Assembly: GCF_024166365.1 (NCBI RefSeq)
Contig: NC_064827.1
Coordinates: 15,727,001-15,791,000, forward strand
Reading direction: 5' to 3'
DNA length: 64,000 nucleotides
Source: Elephas maximus indicus
Taxonomy: Eukaryota; Chordata; Mammalia; Proboscidea; Elephantidae
Part shown: positions 11,140 through 20,940 of the stretch, piece by piece
How positions within the stretch are numbered: position 1 is the first letter of the stretch
Layout of the letters: the number at the start of each line of letters is the position of its first letter
Made by a program: the position numbers and the translations under genes
The notes under the pieces: model-generated
What the model saw: only the letters and a program-made list of their open reading frames with translations
Databases searched by the model: none
What the model was told of the DNA's origin: nothing

Positions 11140-11482
11140 GTGGTTAATGTATTCACAATTTATAATTCCAGCACATTTTCACCTCCTAAGTAGAAACTCC
11201 ACACCTATTTGCAGTCACTCCCCACTCCCAGCCCCTGGCAACTACCAGTCTACCTTCTAACTCTAGATATGCCTAGTCTGGACACTTCATGGAACCCTGG
11301 TGGCATAGTGGTTAAGAGGACGGCTGCTAACACAAAGGTCAGCAGTTCAGATCCACCAGCCATTCCTTGGAAACCCTATGGGGCAGTTCTACTACTGTGT
11401 CCTTTTTTTTTTTTTGGACCTTTCATACAAATGGAATCCTACAATATGTGGTCTTTGCGCCTGGCTTCTTTCACTTAGCATA
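11140..11482 (-). mobile_element. L1 3'-end fragment (old), split by an AfroSINE
   Basis: The sequence on both sides of the SINE at 11291-11414 reads as a continuous antisense L1 3' region: the part with CACTCCCCACTCCCAGCCCC, then CATACAAATGGAATCCTAC, then CTTTCACTTAGCATAA. It ends where a second L1 tail (T-run, then ATTGTGGTACAAATAC) begins. Confidence 0.7.
11291..11414 (+). mobile_element. AfroSINE, 3' part lost
   Basis: The 5' half and body are present up to GGGGCAGTTCTACTACTGTG, then a T-run replaces the usual tail. Near-perfect target-site duplications flank it: TGGACACTTCAT at 11279-11290 and TGGACCTTTCAT at 11415-11426. Confidence 0.85.
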
Positions 11483-11560
11483 AATTTTTTTTTTATTGTG
11501 GTACAAATACATGTAACAAAGCATTTGCAGATCCGTTTTTTACATAATTCAGCCGCATTA

Positions 11561-11950
11561 CTTTTCCTGGCCTCTCCTGCTGTTTCTCCAGGCTCTGCCC
11601 TCTACCGGGTCCAGGGTTTTTGCTGCTGCTGGGTCCAATCCCCTCTGATGAACTTCCAATCTCTTATCCCCCGGGCTGACGTCTCCACCCTGAGACAAAA
11701 AGCTTCAGCACAGAGCTTCCCTGTCCCCAAGGAGCATGCTTACCCATCCCCGACAGCCAAATGTTCCACAGCCCTGGAAGCTCCTGTGGCCTCTGGCTTC
11801 CCAGGCCTTTGTTGGCCTCACCAGGCCTCCTGAGGCTTAGTTGGTGGCTCGCCGCTCAGTGGCCTCAGGTGTGAGCCTTCGTCCTCTCAGGCCCAGGACC
11901 AAAAGGCCCAATCCTTCACTGCAGAAGGGTTCCACACCTTGCGGCTTTCA
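11561..11950. other. Unidentified ~390 bp insert within L1 3' sequence
   Basis: L1 sequence stops after CATAATTCAGCCGCATTA and resumes with TGACCATCACCACTGTCC. Those two strings are close together in ordinary L1 3' ends, so the GC-richer block between them is an insertion. It contains a chance open frame but no coding signature. I do not recognise the family and see no clear terminal repeats or target-site duplication. Confidence 0.5.
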
Positions 11951-12184
11951 TCATGTGTGACCATCACCACTGTCCTTTTCCAAATTACTCCACCACCATT
12001 AACCCAGTGCTGCCTTAGCAAAGATTCCCCATTTGCCCATTTAAGTGGGATCATACAATAGGTTTTTCCTTTCGTGACTGACTTTTTTCACTCAGCATGT
12101 TTTCAAGATTCATCCATCTTGCAGTATTTATCAGAACTTCATTTGTCTTTACAGCTGAGTAACAAGCCATTGCATGTATATACC

Positions 12185-12396
12185 AAGGAGGCCTAGTGAT
12201 TAAGTACTCGGCTGCTAAAAGAGAGGTTGGTGGTTGGAACCCACCATCTGCGCCTTGGGAGAAAGATGTGGCAGTCTGCTTCCGTAAAGATTTACAGCCT
12301 TGGAAACCCTATAGGGCAGTTCTACTCAGTTCTACTCTGTGCTATAAGGTCGCTATGAGTAGGAATCAATGCCACGGCAGTGGGTTTGGTTTTCTG
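12185..12396 (+). mobile_element. AfroSINE, long-middle variant
   Basis: The head is degraded (GGCCTAGTGATTAAGTACTC). The middle carries the extra AAGATGTGGCAGTCTGCTTC block found in the longer subfamily. The tail reads GCAGTGGGTTTGGTTTTCT. It abuts the left LTR of the ERV-L provirus. Confidence 0.88.
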
Positions 12397-12401
12397 GGAT
12401 G

Positions 12402-12868
12402 TGTCTTAGGCTGTGTTCTCTAGAGAGGCAAAACCAGTAAAGGGTATAAATACAGAGAGATTTATATCAAGGAAAAAGCTCACACGAATCTAGAGGCTGG
12501 AACATCCCAAGTCTGTGGATCAGGATAGTGGCTTCTCTAGATTCACGGAGCCACAGGCTGGCAAACCCAAGTTGGCAGGTCAGAGAGCAGGGTTCTCACT
12601 CAGGGTGTGAAGATAGACGAATCCCAAGATCTGCAGATAAGCTGATAGCTCAAGTCCCAAGAGCCAGAGGTCACATGAACAGGAGGATGCCAGAGGACTG
12701 AGTGAGGAAAAAGCCAGAATGTCTGCTTATATTTGGATGCAGGCCACACCCCCAAGGAAACTGCCTTCCAGTTGATTGGCTACTCACAGCAGATGGCATT
12801 ATGGGAGTGATCACATATGAACACTGAAAATCATGGCCCAGCCAAGATGACACACATTAACCATCACA
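12402..12868 (-). repeat. 3' LTR of the ERV-L provirus
   Basis: On the minus strand it begins TGTGATGGTTAATGTGTGTC and ends CCTAAGACA, the usual TG...CA ends. A purine-rich AAGGGGTGGAC lies immediately upstream (12869-12881) and is a candidate polypurine tract. Confidence 0.82.
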
Positions 12869-13559
12869 GTCCACCCCTTGTCAACTTGGCACATGTACAC
12901 ATCTCCTTAAACCATACATAATCTCTGAATAAAGACAATTATAAAGTCATACTTGTGCCTAACGTGATAAAACTAACATGGGTATGGCTGAAAATGCACT
13001 AGCCCAATTTATATCTTATATTTTATAAGTGAAGAAAACAAAAATATTTGATGCACACGTACAAAGCAGAAATACTTCTAACAATTAGTCCTCGTTTCTA
13101 CAACAGGTCACGTGGCCATAAGTGGTATCTAGAACTACCTTCTTCCACCACCCATTCCATATTCCCTTTGCCCTCAGCAAGCACCTCGGCTGGTCATGGT
13201 TCTTTGCCTGGTGGGGTGACCCAAACCTTCATTTCTGGATGTGGATCATTAGTAGTCATATCGGAATTGGGTTGCTGTGGTTTTCCATTCTATACCTGCA
13301 GAGCATAAGATCATGGGGACAGGAAGCAAAAATCTTACGAGTGGGGTCACTAGGGGTAACAGTGGGTGGTACCACTATTTCCACCCCTTGATTCCTGGAC
13401 CCATGAATCCTGGCTATGGGAGAAACAGTGCCATATATTAGATGCTGGTTTAGAGCATATACAGCCTCCTGGACAACACTGCCCCAACACTACAAGGTAT
13501 TGTCACCTAGCTGGTGCCATAATTGTGTCTTTGGAAGGCTATTCCATCATTGCATTGAG

Positions 13560-14680
13560 CCAGATGCTTTAGGATGATGAGGAACATGGTAAGACCAGTG
13601 AATTCCATAAGCATGGGCCCACTGCAGCACTTCATTTGCTATGAAGTGAGCCCCTTGATCTAAGGCAGTGCTGTGTGGGATACCATGATGGTGGATAAAG
13701 CATTCTGTAAGTCCACAGATGGTAGTTTTGGCAGAAGCATTGTGTGCAGGGAAGGCAAATTCATATCCAGAGTAAGTGTCTATTCCAGTAAGGACAAAAT
13801 GCTGCTTTTTCCATGATGGAAGTGGTCCAATGTAATCAACTTGCCACCAGGTTACTGGCTGATCACCTCAAGGGATGGTGCCATATCAAAACTCAGTGTT
13901 GGTCTCTGCTGCTGGCAGACTGGGCAGTCAACAGTAGCTGTAGCCAAGTCGGCCTTGGTGAGTGGAAGCCCATGTTGCTGAGCCCATGCATAACCTCCAT
14001 CCTCACCACCATGGCCACTTTGCTCATGAGCCCACTGAGGAATGATGGGAGTAGCTGGGGAAAAAAGGATGACTAGCGTTGACAGAACAAGTCATCCTAT
14101 CCTCTGCTGAGGTCACCCTCTGGTGAGCATTCACATGAGACACAAATATCTTTACTACTTTGGCCCATTCAGAGATCTGTCCACATACCTCTTCCCCATA
14201 AATCCTTGTCTCCAATTCTCCTCATGTGCCTTCCATGTCCCTGACCATCCAGCTAAACCATTGGCCAGTGCCCACGAATCAGCATATAATCACACATCAG
14301 GCCATTACTCCTTCCAAGCAAAGTGAACTAGGTGCACTGCTCAAAGGTAAGCCAACTGAGAGCATTTACCTTCACCACTGTCCTTCAGGGAGATTCCCAG
14401 AATGGTGCTGTTGCTGTCCACTTTCAAGTGGTGCCTGCGTATCACACAGAACCATCTGTAAACCAGGCATGGGCTTTCTCTTCAGTCAACTGATCATAAG
14501 GAACTCCCCGTGAGGTCACAGGTGCAGACTTGGAGATGGAAGGTAATGTGACGGGAGTGGAGACCATGGGCATTTGGGCCACTTCCTCATGCAAAGTACT
14601 TGTGCCTTCAGGTCCTGCTGGGATCCGATCTCTTATATACCACTTCCATTTAATGATGGAGTGCTGCTGTGCATGTCTGA
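13560..14680 (-). pseudogene. ERV-L integrase-region remnant
   Basis: Minus-strand sequence around 13560-13700 reads as a retroviral integrase core segment: an Asp-Gln-Gly-containing strand followed by a region encoding Asn/Glu then Trp-rich sequence. Stops interrupt the frame. Boundaries are approximate because no continuous frame survives. Confidence 0.55.
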
Positions 14681-14682
14681 CT

Positions 14683-15105
14683 TTATGATTCTGGGTCAGA
14701 CAACATCCAGTTCATGATGGGCAGCTCAGCCCGCATGGTGACTTGGTAGCCCATGGCTAACTGTTTAGTTTCCACTAAGGCCCAGTAACAAGCCAAAAGC
14801 TGTTTCTCAAAAGAAGAGCAGTTATCTGCAGATGGCAGGGCTTTGCTCCAAAATCCTAAGGGTCTGCACTGTGATTCACCAATAAGGGCCTGACAATGAC
14901 ACTTCAAGCACCATTGGATCAGCTGGATCATATGGCCCAAGTGGCAGAGTGGCTTCACAGCAGTCTGAACCTGTTGCAGAGCCTTCTCTTGTTCTGGGTC
15001 CCACTCAAAACTAGCAGCTTTTTGAGTCACTTGATAAATAGGCTGGAGTAGCACACCCAAATGAGGAATGTGTTGCCTCCAAAATCCAAAAAGGCCCGTT
15101 ATCAT
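14683..15105 (-). pseudogene. ERV-L RT connection / RNase H remnant
   Basis: A 140-codon open piece encodes the RT-to-RNase H connection (with GFWRQHIPHLG at its start) and the beginning of RNase H. It is separated from the RT piece by stops and a frame change. Confidence 0.7.
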
Positions 15106-15273
15106 TGTGCCTCCTTTTTAGTTGGGGGGGTAGCCAGATTCGATAACTCTGCCTTCACTTTAGAAGGAATATCTCGACATGCCCCACACCACTGAGGAGG
15201 AAGGTGCCTAAATTTTTTGTGGGATTAAGTTCCCACCCTCTAGCATGCAAATATTTTACCAGTAAGACCAGAA

Positions 15274-15990
15274 TCATTGACACTTCTTAATAAATCCAAT
15301 CAGCATAACATCATCCATGTAATGGACCAGTGTGACATCTTGTAGAAGGGAAGAGCTATCAAAGTCCCTTTGGACTAAATTATGACATAGGGCTGGAGAG
15401 CTGATGTAGCCCTGAGGTAGGCAAGTGAACGTATATTGCTTGCCTTGCGAGCTGAAGGCAAGCTGCTTCTGATGGTCCTTCAAAACAGGTAAGGATAAAA
15501 AGGCACTAGGCAGATAGATAGCTGCATACCAGGTACCAGGAGATGTATTAATGAAACTACATCTGGAACAGCAGCTGCACTTGGAGTCACCACCTGGTTA
15601 AGTTTTCAGTAATCTACTGTCATTTTCCAAGATCCATCTGTTTTTTGCACAGGCAAAATACACAAATTGATTGGGGATATGGTAGGAATCACCACCCCTG
15701 CATTCTTCAAGTCCTTAATGGTGGCAGTAATCTTTGCAATCCCTCCACAAATGTCATGTTGCTTTTGGTTTACTATTTTCCTAGGTAGGGGCAGTTTTAA
15801 TGGCTTCCACTTGGCTTTTCCTACTGTAATAGCCCTTACTCTATTTGTCAGAGATCCAATGTGGGGGTTCTGCCAGTTGCTGAGTGTATCTATTCCAATT
15901 ATGTGCATTCTGGAACTGGGGAAACCACTACAGGATGGGTTCAGGGATCCACTGGACCTACTGAAATGGACACGAATCAAGACTCCTTAA
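15274..15990 (-). pseudogene. ERV-L reverse transcriptase remnant
   Basis: Two pieces carry the RT fingers/palm: 15606-15980, with the amino-terminal part ending at a TVDY motif, and 15274-15483, with LPQGY followed by the catalytic YMDD. They are in different frames and separated by stops, so the enzyme is dead. Confidence 0.8.
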
Positions 15991-17002
15991 TAACCTGACC
16001 TCCATATGCCCCGCTCTGACTGGTGGGCCACAGTGACATTTTGGGTCTCCTGGAATTAGTGTCACTTCACAGCCAGTATCCAGTAATCCCTGGGAAGTCT
16101 GATTATTTCCTTTTCACCACTGAACAGTCACTCTTGTAAAAGGCCGTAGATTCCTTTGGGGAAGGCTGGGAGAAAGATTAACAGTAAAAATTATCGGCAG
16201 TGTATTCGAGTCCTTCCTCAAGGGGACCAGCCACCCCTTCATTCGAGGGGTTGTGGGTCTTTAAACTCGCTCAAATCTGGAAATTGACTGACCATGACTC
16301 TGTATTCCGGCGATTTGAGTTAGACTGCTGTTCACCTGACCGAGAATTCACCTGTTTGTACAGATCAAGTAAATATTTAGTAGATTTCCTATTTCGCTCC
16401 TAGGGACACCATGACTAAGTAGCCAATGCCAAAAGCCCATATGAGTCAAAAGTATTCTGATTACTGCATTGACCCTGCTGTCCATTACTGTAACCAGGCC
16501 CACCTTGTCTTTGTCAATTGAGTGCAGCCACTTGGCCCCTACTACCAAAGGGTCCAATCAGCCCCACTGTAGTTAGGTGTCTTAATTCAGGTAGAGCAGC
16601 TCCCACCATTAAGTCTGATTTTCATAAAACAGCAATCACAGCAGTCTTCAAGGATGCTGGAGCTCCCTTCACAAATTTGTTCCTCAGTTGTGGTAAAAGG
16701 TGTGCTCCCTGGGCACTCTGTGTGGGTCTGTGGGTCTAACCTGATAAATCCACTCTAACACGCCAATTTCCTTAAGCACTTGGATACTTTCTTCTACAGT
16801 GTACAAATACAGGTCTGGTATTTCAACTCTGTTTAGTGTAGGCCACCTCATAATCCATGCTTCAGCAACCCAACCAAATAAACTATTAGATCCTTTCCTA
16901 ACTTTTCAAGTTGAAACACTGAAGAATCTGTGCTTAGTGGACCCACATCAATAAACTCACACTGACCCATCCTTATGTTCCTTGCACCATTATCCCACAC
17001 CC

Positions 17003-17740
17003 TTAAAACAGCCATTCCCACATATATTCCCCAGGTTTCTGTTTGTATATATTTGAAAATTCAAGCAGTTCTTTCGGGGTGTGGCATACCTCCTCCTGGG
17101 TCACACTTTGTACTTCACCTTTTGCAACTTGCTGGGACTTAAGTCTAGTTATAGGTCTAGAAGCCAAAATCCATAGTGTAGAATTGTTTTGAGAGCATTT
17201 AGCATTGTCTTGCAAAGCATCTGCCACAGATCACGCCCCAGGCAATGACTCAGGCAAGGGCTCCTTAGAGGACACTGGGCTAGGGCTAATCTCATTAGAT
17301 GGGAGTGGAGGGGCTAATGGTTTTTCTGGGCAGGATGGTTTAGTAGACAAACATGGAGTAATCTCTTCAGATTGGAAGTGGTTCTGCTGGCAGGACTGAT
17401 TCAATGGAATTTAGGGGCTCCGTGTCCCCTACTTCCTGATTATCTGCCCAAATGTTGCCATCCCAAGTTTCAGGATCCCATTTCTTCCCAATCGCTTTAC
17501 TTTAATTTCAAACACCTCTCGAGGTTGGCAATTAAGCTGGCATTGTAATTCAGCCACTCTTACAATAAGCCTCTGGGTTTGGTTTTTGGCAATTTCCGCT
17601 TTATTACTACATGAAATAAGGCTTTCTTTCAAAGCACAAGTGGAAGCCTTGAGGTCATTTATGTGGCACTTGAGCTTTGACTCTGAAGTCCTGGGTGCAT
17701 CTCTTTCTTCCACCACTTTGTCTAGCGGAAGTAGGACCAA
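17003..17740 (-). pseudogene. ERV-L gag-like remnant
   Basis: The pieces at 17429-17740 and 17003-17227 encode a charged, heptad-rich segment with a coiled-coil look, in the position expected for gag. Recognition rests on position and composition more than on motifs. Confidence 0.5.
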
Positions 17741-17994
17741 TCAACTGACTTCCTTATACTTCTCATTCTGACAAAACTGTAGAAAGATAACACGTATGTG
17801 TTCACCCAGAGCCTCACCTTTCACCAATACCTGACTACTGGTGGTGATATTTTGCATATTTGTATTGCCATCTCACACCATGGATTAGCACTGCCCTCCC
17901 TACTGCTGGAAGCAGAGTCATCAACATCTTTAAGACTAACCAGACTTGAGAACCAATTTAGAAAACTCATCCTTAAAATTTGATTCCTCTAGAA

Positions 17995-18009
17995 CCACTC
18001 TCAGTACCA
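17995..18009 (-). promoter_or_regulatory. ERV-L primer-binding site (tRNA-Leu-like)
   Basis: Just after the 5' LTR the minus strand reads TGGTACTGAGAGTGG. This starts with the obligatory TGG and resembles the complement of a tRNA-Leu 3' end, with several mismatches. The position supports the LTR call. Confidence 0.55.
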
Positions 18010-18011
18010 AA

Positions 18012-18498
18012 TGTTTTAGGCTGGGTTCTCTAGAGAAGCAAAACCAGTAAAGCATATAAATATATATGGAGAGAGATTTATATCAAGGAAACAAAACAGC
18101 TCACGCAATCGTAGAGGCTGGAACGTCCCAAGTCTGTGGATCAGGATTGAGGCTTCTCTTGATTCACATAGCCACAGGGGCTGGCGAACCCAAGATCGGC
18201 AGGTTGGAGAGAAGGGTTCCCACTCTCAGGCTGTGAAGATCGACAGATCCCAAAATCTGCAGATAAGCTGATAGTTCAAATCTCAAGAGCAGGAGGTGAG
18301 ATGCACAGGAGGCAGCTACAGGATCCAGAGTGAGCGAAAAGCCAGAACGTCTGCTTATATTTGGATGCAGGCCACACCCCCAAGGAAACTCCCTTTCAAC
18401 TGACTGGCTACTCACAGCAGATTCCATAATGGGAGTGATCACATGTACACGCTCAGAATCACGGCCCAGCCAAGGTGACACACAATATTAAGCACCAC
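18012..18498 (-). repeat. 5' LTR of the ERV-L provirus
   Basis: It aligns along its length with the LTR at 12402-12868, with many substitutions. The right boundary is uncertain by a few bases because the terminal TGTGG/ACCAC region merges with flanking L1 sequence. The expected 5 bp target duplication is not evident. Confidence 0.78.
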
Positions 18499-20450
18499 GT
18501 TGTGTTTATCCAGTCATCTGCTGGTGGACATTTAGGTTGTTTCCACCTTTGGCTATTGCAAACAGTGCTGCAATGAACATTGGTGTACAGGTTTCTGTTT
18601 GCATCCCTACTTTCACTTCTTTTGAGTATATACGTGGGTTTGGGATTGCTGGTTCATATGGTAGCTCTATGTTTAACTTTTTGAGGACTGCCAAGCTGCT
18701 TTCCATAGCAGCTGCACCATTTCATACTCCCACCAGCAACAGATGAGGGTTCTAATTTCTCCACATCCTTGCCAACACCTGTTATTTTCTGTTTTCTTTG
18801 CTCACAGCCATTCTAGTGAGGGTGAAGTGGTATCTTGTGGTGGTTTTGATTCTCAATTCCCCTATGACTGATGACGTTGCCCATCTTTTCTTGTGCTTGT
18901 TGGCTGTTTGTATATCCTCTTTGGTGAAATATCTATTCAGTTCCCTTGCCCAATTCTTGATTGGGTTGTTGTTTTGTTTTTAGGTTGTAGTTAATCACAT
19001 TTTGGATATTAAACAATCATCATCTGATACATGGTTACCAAATATTTTCTCCCATTCTGTAGAATGTCTCTTCACTTTGTTGCTAAAGCTTTCTTTGATG
19101 CACAGAAGTTTCTAATTTTGATAAAGTTCAATTTACCTCTATTTTTCTTTTGAAGTTTTGTGCTTTTGGTGTCACATCTCAGAAACCATTGCCTAATCCA
19201 AGGTTACAAAGATTTATGGCTACATTTTTTTCTAAGAGTATTACAGTTTCAGCTCTTAACAATTGGGGTTTTAATCTATTTTAATTTTTGTACATGGTCT
19301 GAGGTACGGGTCCAACCTCATTCTTTTGCATGTGGCTATCCATTTGCTGAAAAAGATTCTTCCCTGCATTGAATTGTCTTGGCACCTTTGTCAAAAATCA
19401 ACTGACCATAAATGTACGGGTTTATTTCTGGACTTTCAGTCACACTCCTTTGATCTGTGTGTCTATCCTTCCACCAGTACCACTCAGTCTTGATGACTGC
19501 TGCTTCACAGTTTTTAAAATTTGTTTTCCAAGATTGTTTTGGCTATTCTGGATTCTTTCCATTTCCAAATGAAATTTTAGGGTCGCTTGTCAACTCCTAC
19601 CCCCAAAAAGAGGCAGCTGGGATTCCGATAGGGGTTGCATTTAGTGTGCAGATCAGTTTGGGGAGTAGTGTCATTGTAATAATTCTTCCAATTCGTGAAC
19701 ATGGCTTATCTTTTTATTTAGGATGTTTTGTAGTTTTCAGCATGTAAGTCTTGCACTTCTTTTGTTAAATTTGTTCCTAAGTATTTTATTCTTTTTGATG
19801 CTACTTTAAGTGCTTGAATTTCATTTTTTAATTGTTCATTAAACAGAATAATGAACAGAAACAGAATTATCTTATTCCACAACATTACTGAACTTATTAG
19901 TGGTAATAGTTTAATAGTTTTTTCTTTGTGGACACATTAGGGTTTTCTATATATAAGATCATGTCACCTGCAACTAGAGACAGTTGTGATTTTTTTCTTT
20001 CAGTCTGGGTTATTTCGTTTTCTTGCCTAATTGCCCTGGCTGGAACCTCCAGTGCAACACTGAATAGCAACAGTGACAGCAGACATCCTAACCTTGTTCC
20101 TTCTCTTCGGGGGAAGCTTTCAGTCTGCCACCATTAATTCTGATGTTAGCTGTGGGTTTTTCATGTGTGCCTTTTATGAGGTTAAGGAAGTTCCTTTCTA
20201 CGCTTAATTTGTTGTTTTTATCATGAAATGGTGTTCGATTTTTTCGATTTTTTTGTTGTGCATCTATTAAGATGATCCTGTGGCTTTTGTCCTTTAATTA
20301 TGATATATTACATTGGTTGATTTTTGTAGTAAACCAACCTTGTCTTCCTGGATCAATCTCAATTAGTTATGGTATATAATCCCTTTTTATATTTTGCTGG
20401 ATTGTGTGTGCTAGTATTTTGTTGATAATTTTTGTGTCTGTATTCATCCA

Positions 20451-20940
20451 AATAAAATTTAATTTGCACACCACAAACCAAATATTAATTCTGGAAAATG
20501 ATTTTATGAGAATCATAAAATTTATGGTGGTTTAAAAAAGGCAAACTTGGAGAAAAGAAATCATTGATGTTCTGTATTTTTAAGCAAACCAAATAAGGAA
20601 GTGGTAGTATCAAGGAAAAACACATTAATACACTCAAAAACTCCCTAAGGTATTTCAAATAAAAACAGTCAGACATACAGAGGCATAAATGCATCTTGGC
20701 TTTACTGGACCAAAAAGAAAGGGAGATGCTTTAGGAACACAAGTTGTTCAGCTGCTTCACCTTGTACTGAATTTTCTGAGGAAAGTCAGACAACTAAATA
20801 ACTTGTACACAGAGCCTCGAACCTACAAGTGCATGCTCTGATTTGGTGAGTGGCAGTACCTTTTCCTTAATGTGGAGATGAGAATAGGCAAGTCACTCCG
20901 GCTGAAAGGCAATTTCTTCTTCCCTTCCTCAGACTCCCCC
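20451..20940. other. Intergenic sequence between L1 and the ERMP1 3' end
   Basis: This AT-rich unique-looking stretch has no recognised gene or repeat. It could belong to a longer ERMP1 3'UTR if the distal signal lies further left. Confidence 0.4.

Larger units (their letters stand above)
12402..18498 (-). mobile_element. ERV-L endogenous retrovirus, both LTRs, coding regions decayed
   Basis: Two alignable LTR-like blocks (12402-12868 and 18012-18498), each beginning TGTG on the minus strand, enclose about 5.1 kb of retroviral remnants oriented right to left. From the 5' side these are a tRNA-Leu-like primer-binding site, gag-like coiled-coil pieces (about 17003-17740), a protease-like LDTG signature near 16070-16095, reverse transcriptase with a YMDD motif, RNase H, and integrase-like sequence. 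Wording and order fit class III (ERV-L) elements. Multiple stops and frameshifts make it non-functional. No envelope-like frame was seen, as usual for the family. It is nested in an antisense L1. Confidence 0.85.
11483..20450 (-). mobile_element. Antisense L1, 5'-truncated, broken by later insertions
   Basis: L1 sequence is present at 11483-11560, 11951-12184 and 18499-20450. The pieces are collinear: 3' tail on the left and ORF2 reverse-transcriptase sequence on the right (18537-20150). The intervening blocks are an unidentified insert, an AfroSINE and an ERV-L provirus. ORF2 is badly decayed. The right boundary near 20450 is where similarity stops and is approximate. Confidence 0.75.

Noticed and set aside
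11378..11833. 151-codon + strand open frame
   Set aside because: Spans a SINE edge, an L1 tail and the unidentified insert, so it cannot be an old conserved gene.
13813..14513. Short + strand frames of 67-95 codons
   Set aside because: They are antisense shadows of the ERV-L pol region.
12402..18498. Possible functional retroviral gene within the ERV-L provirus
   Set aside because: Every recognisable region is broken by stops or frame changes, and no long continuous frame survives.
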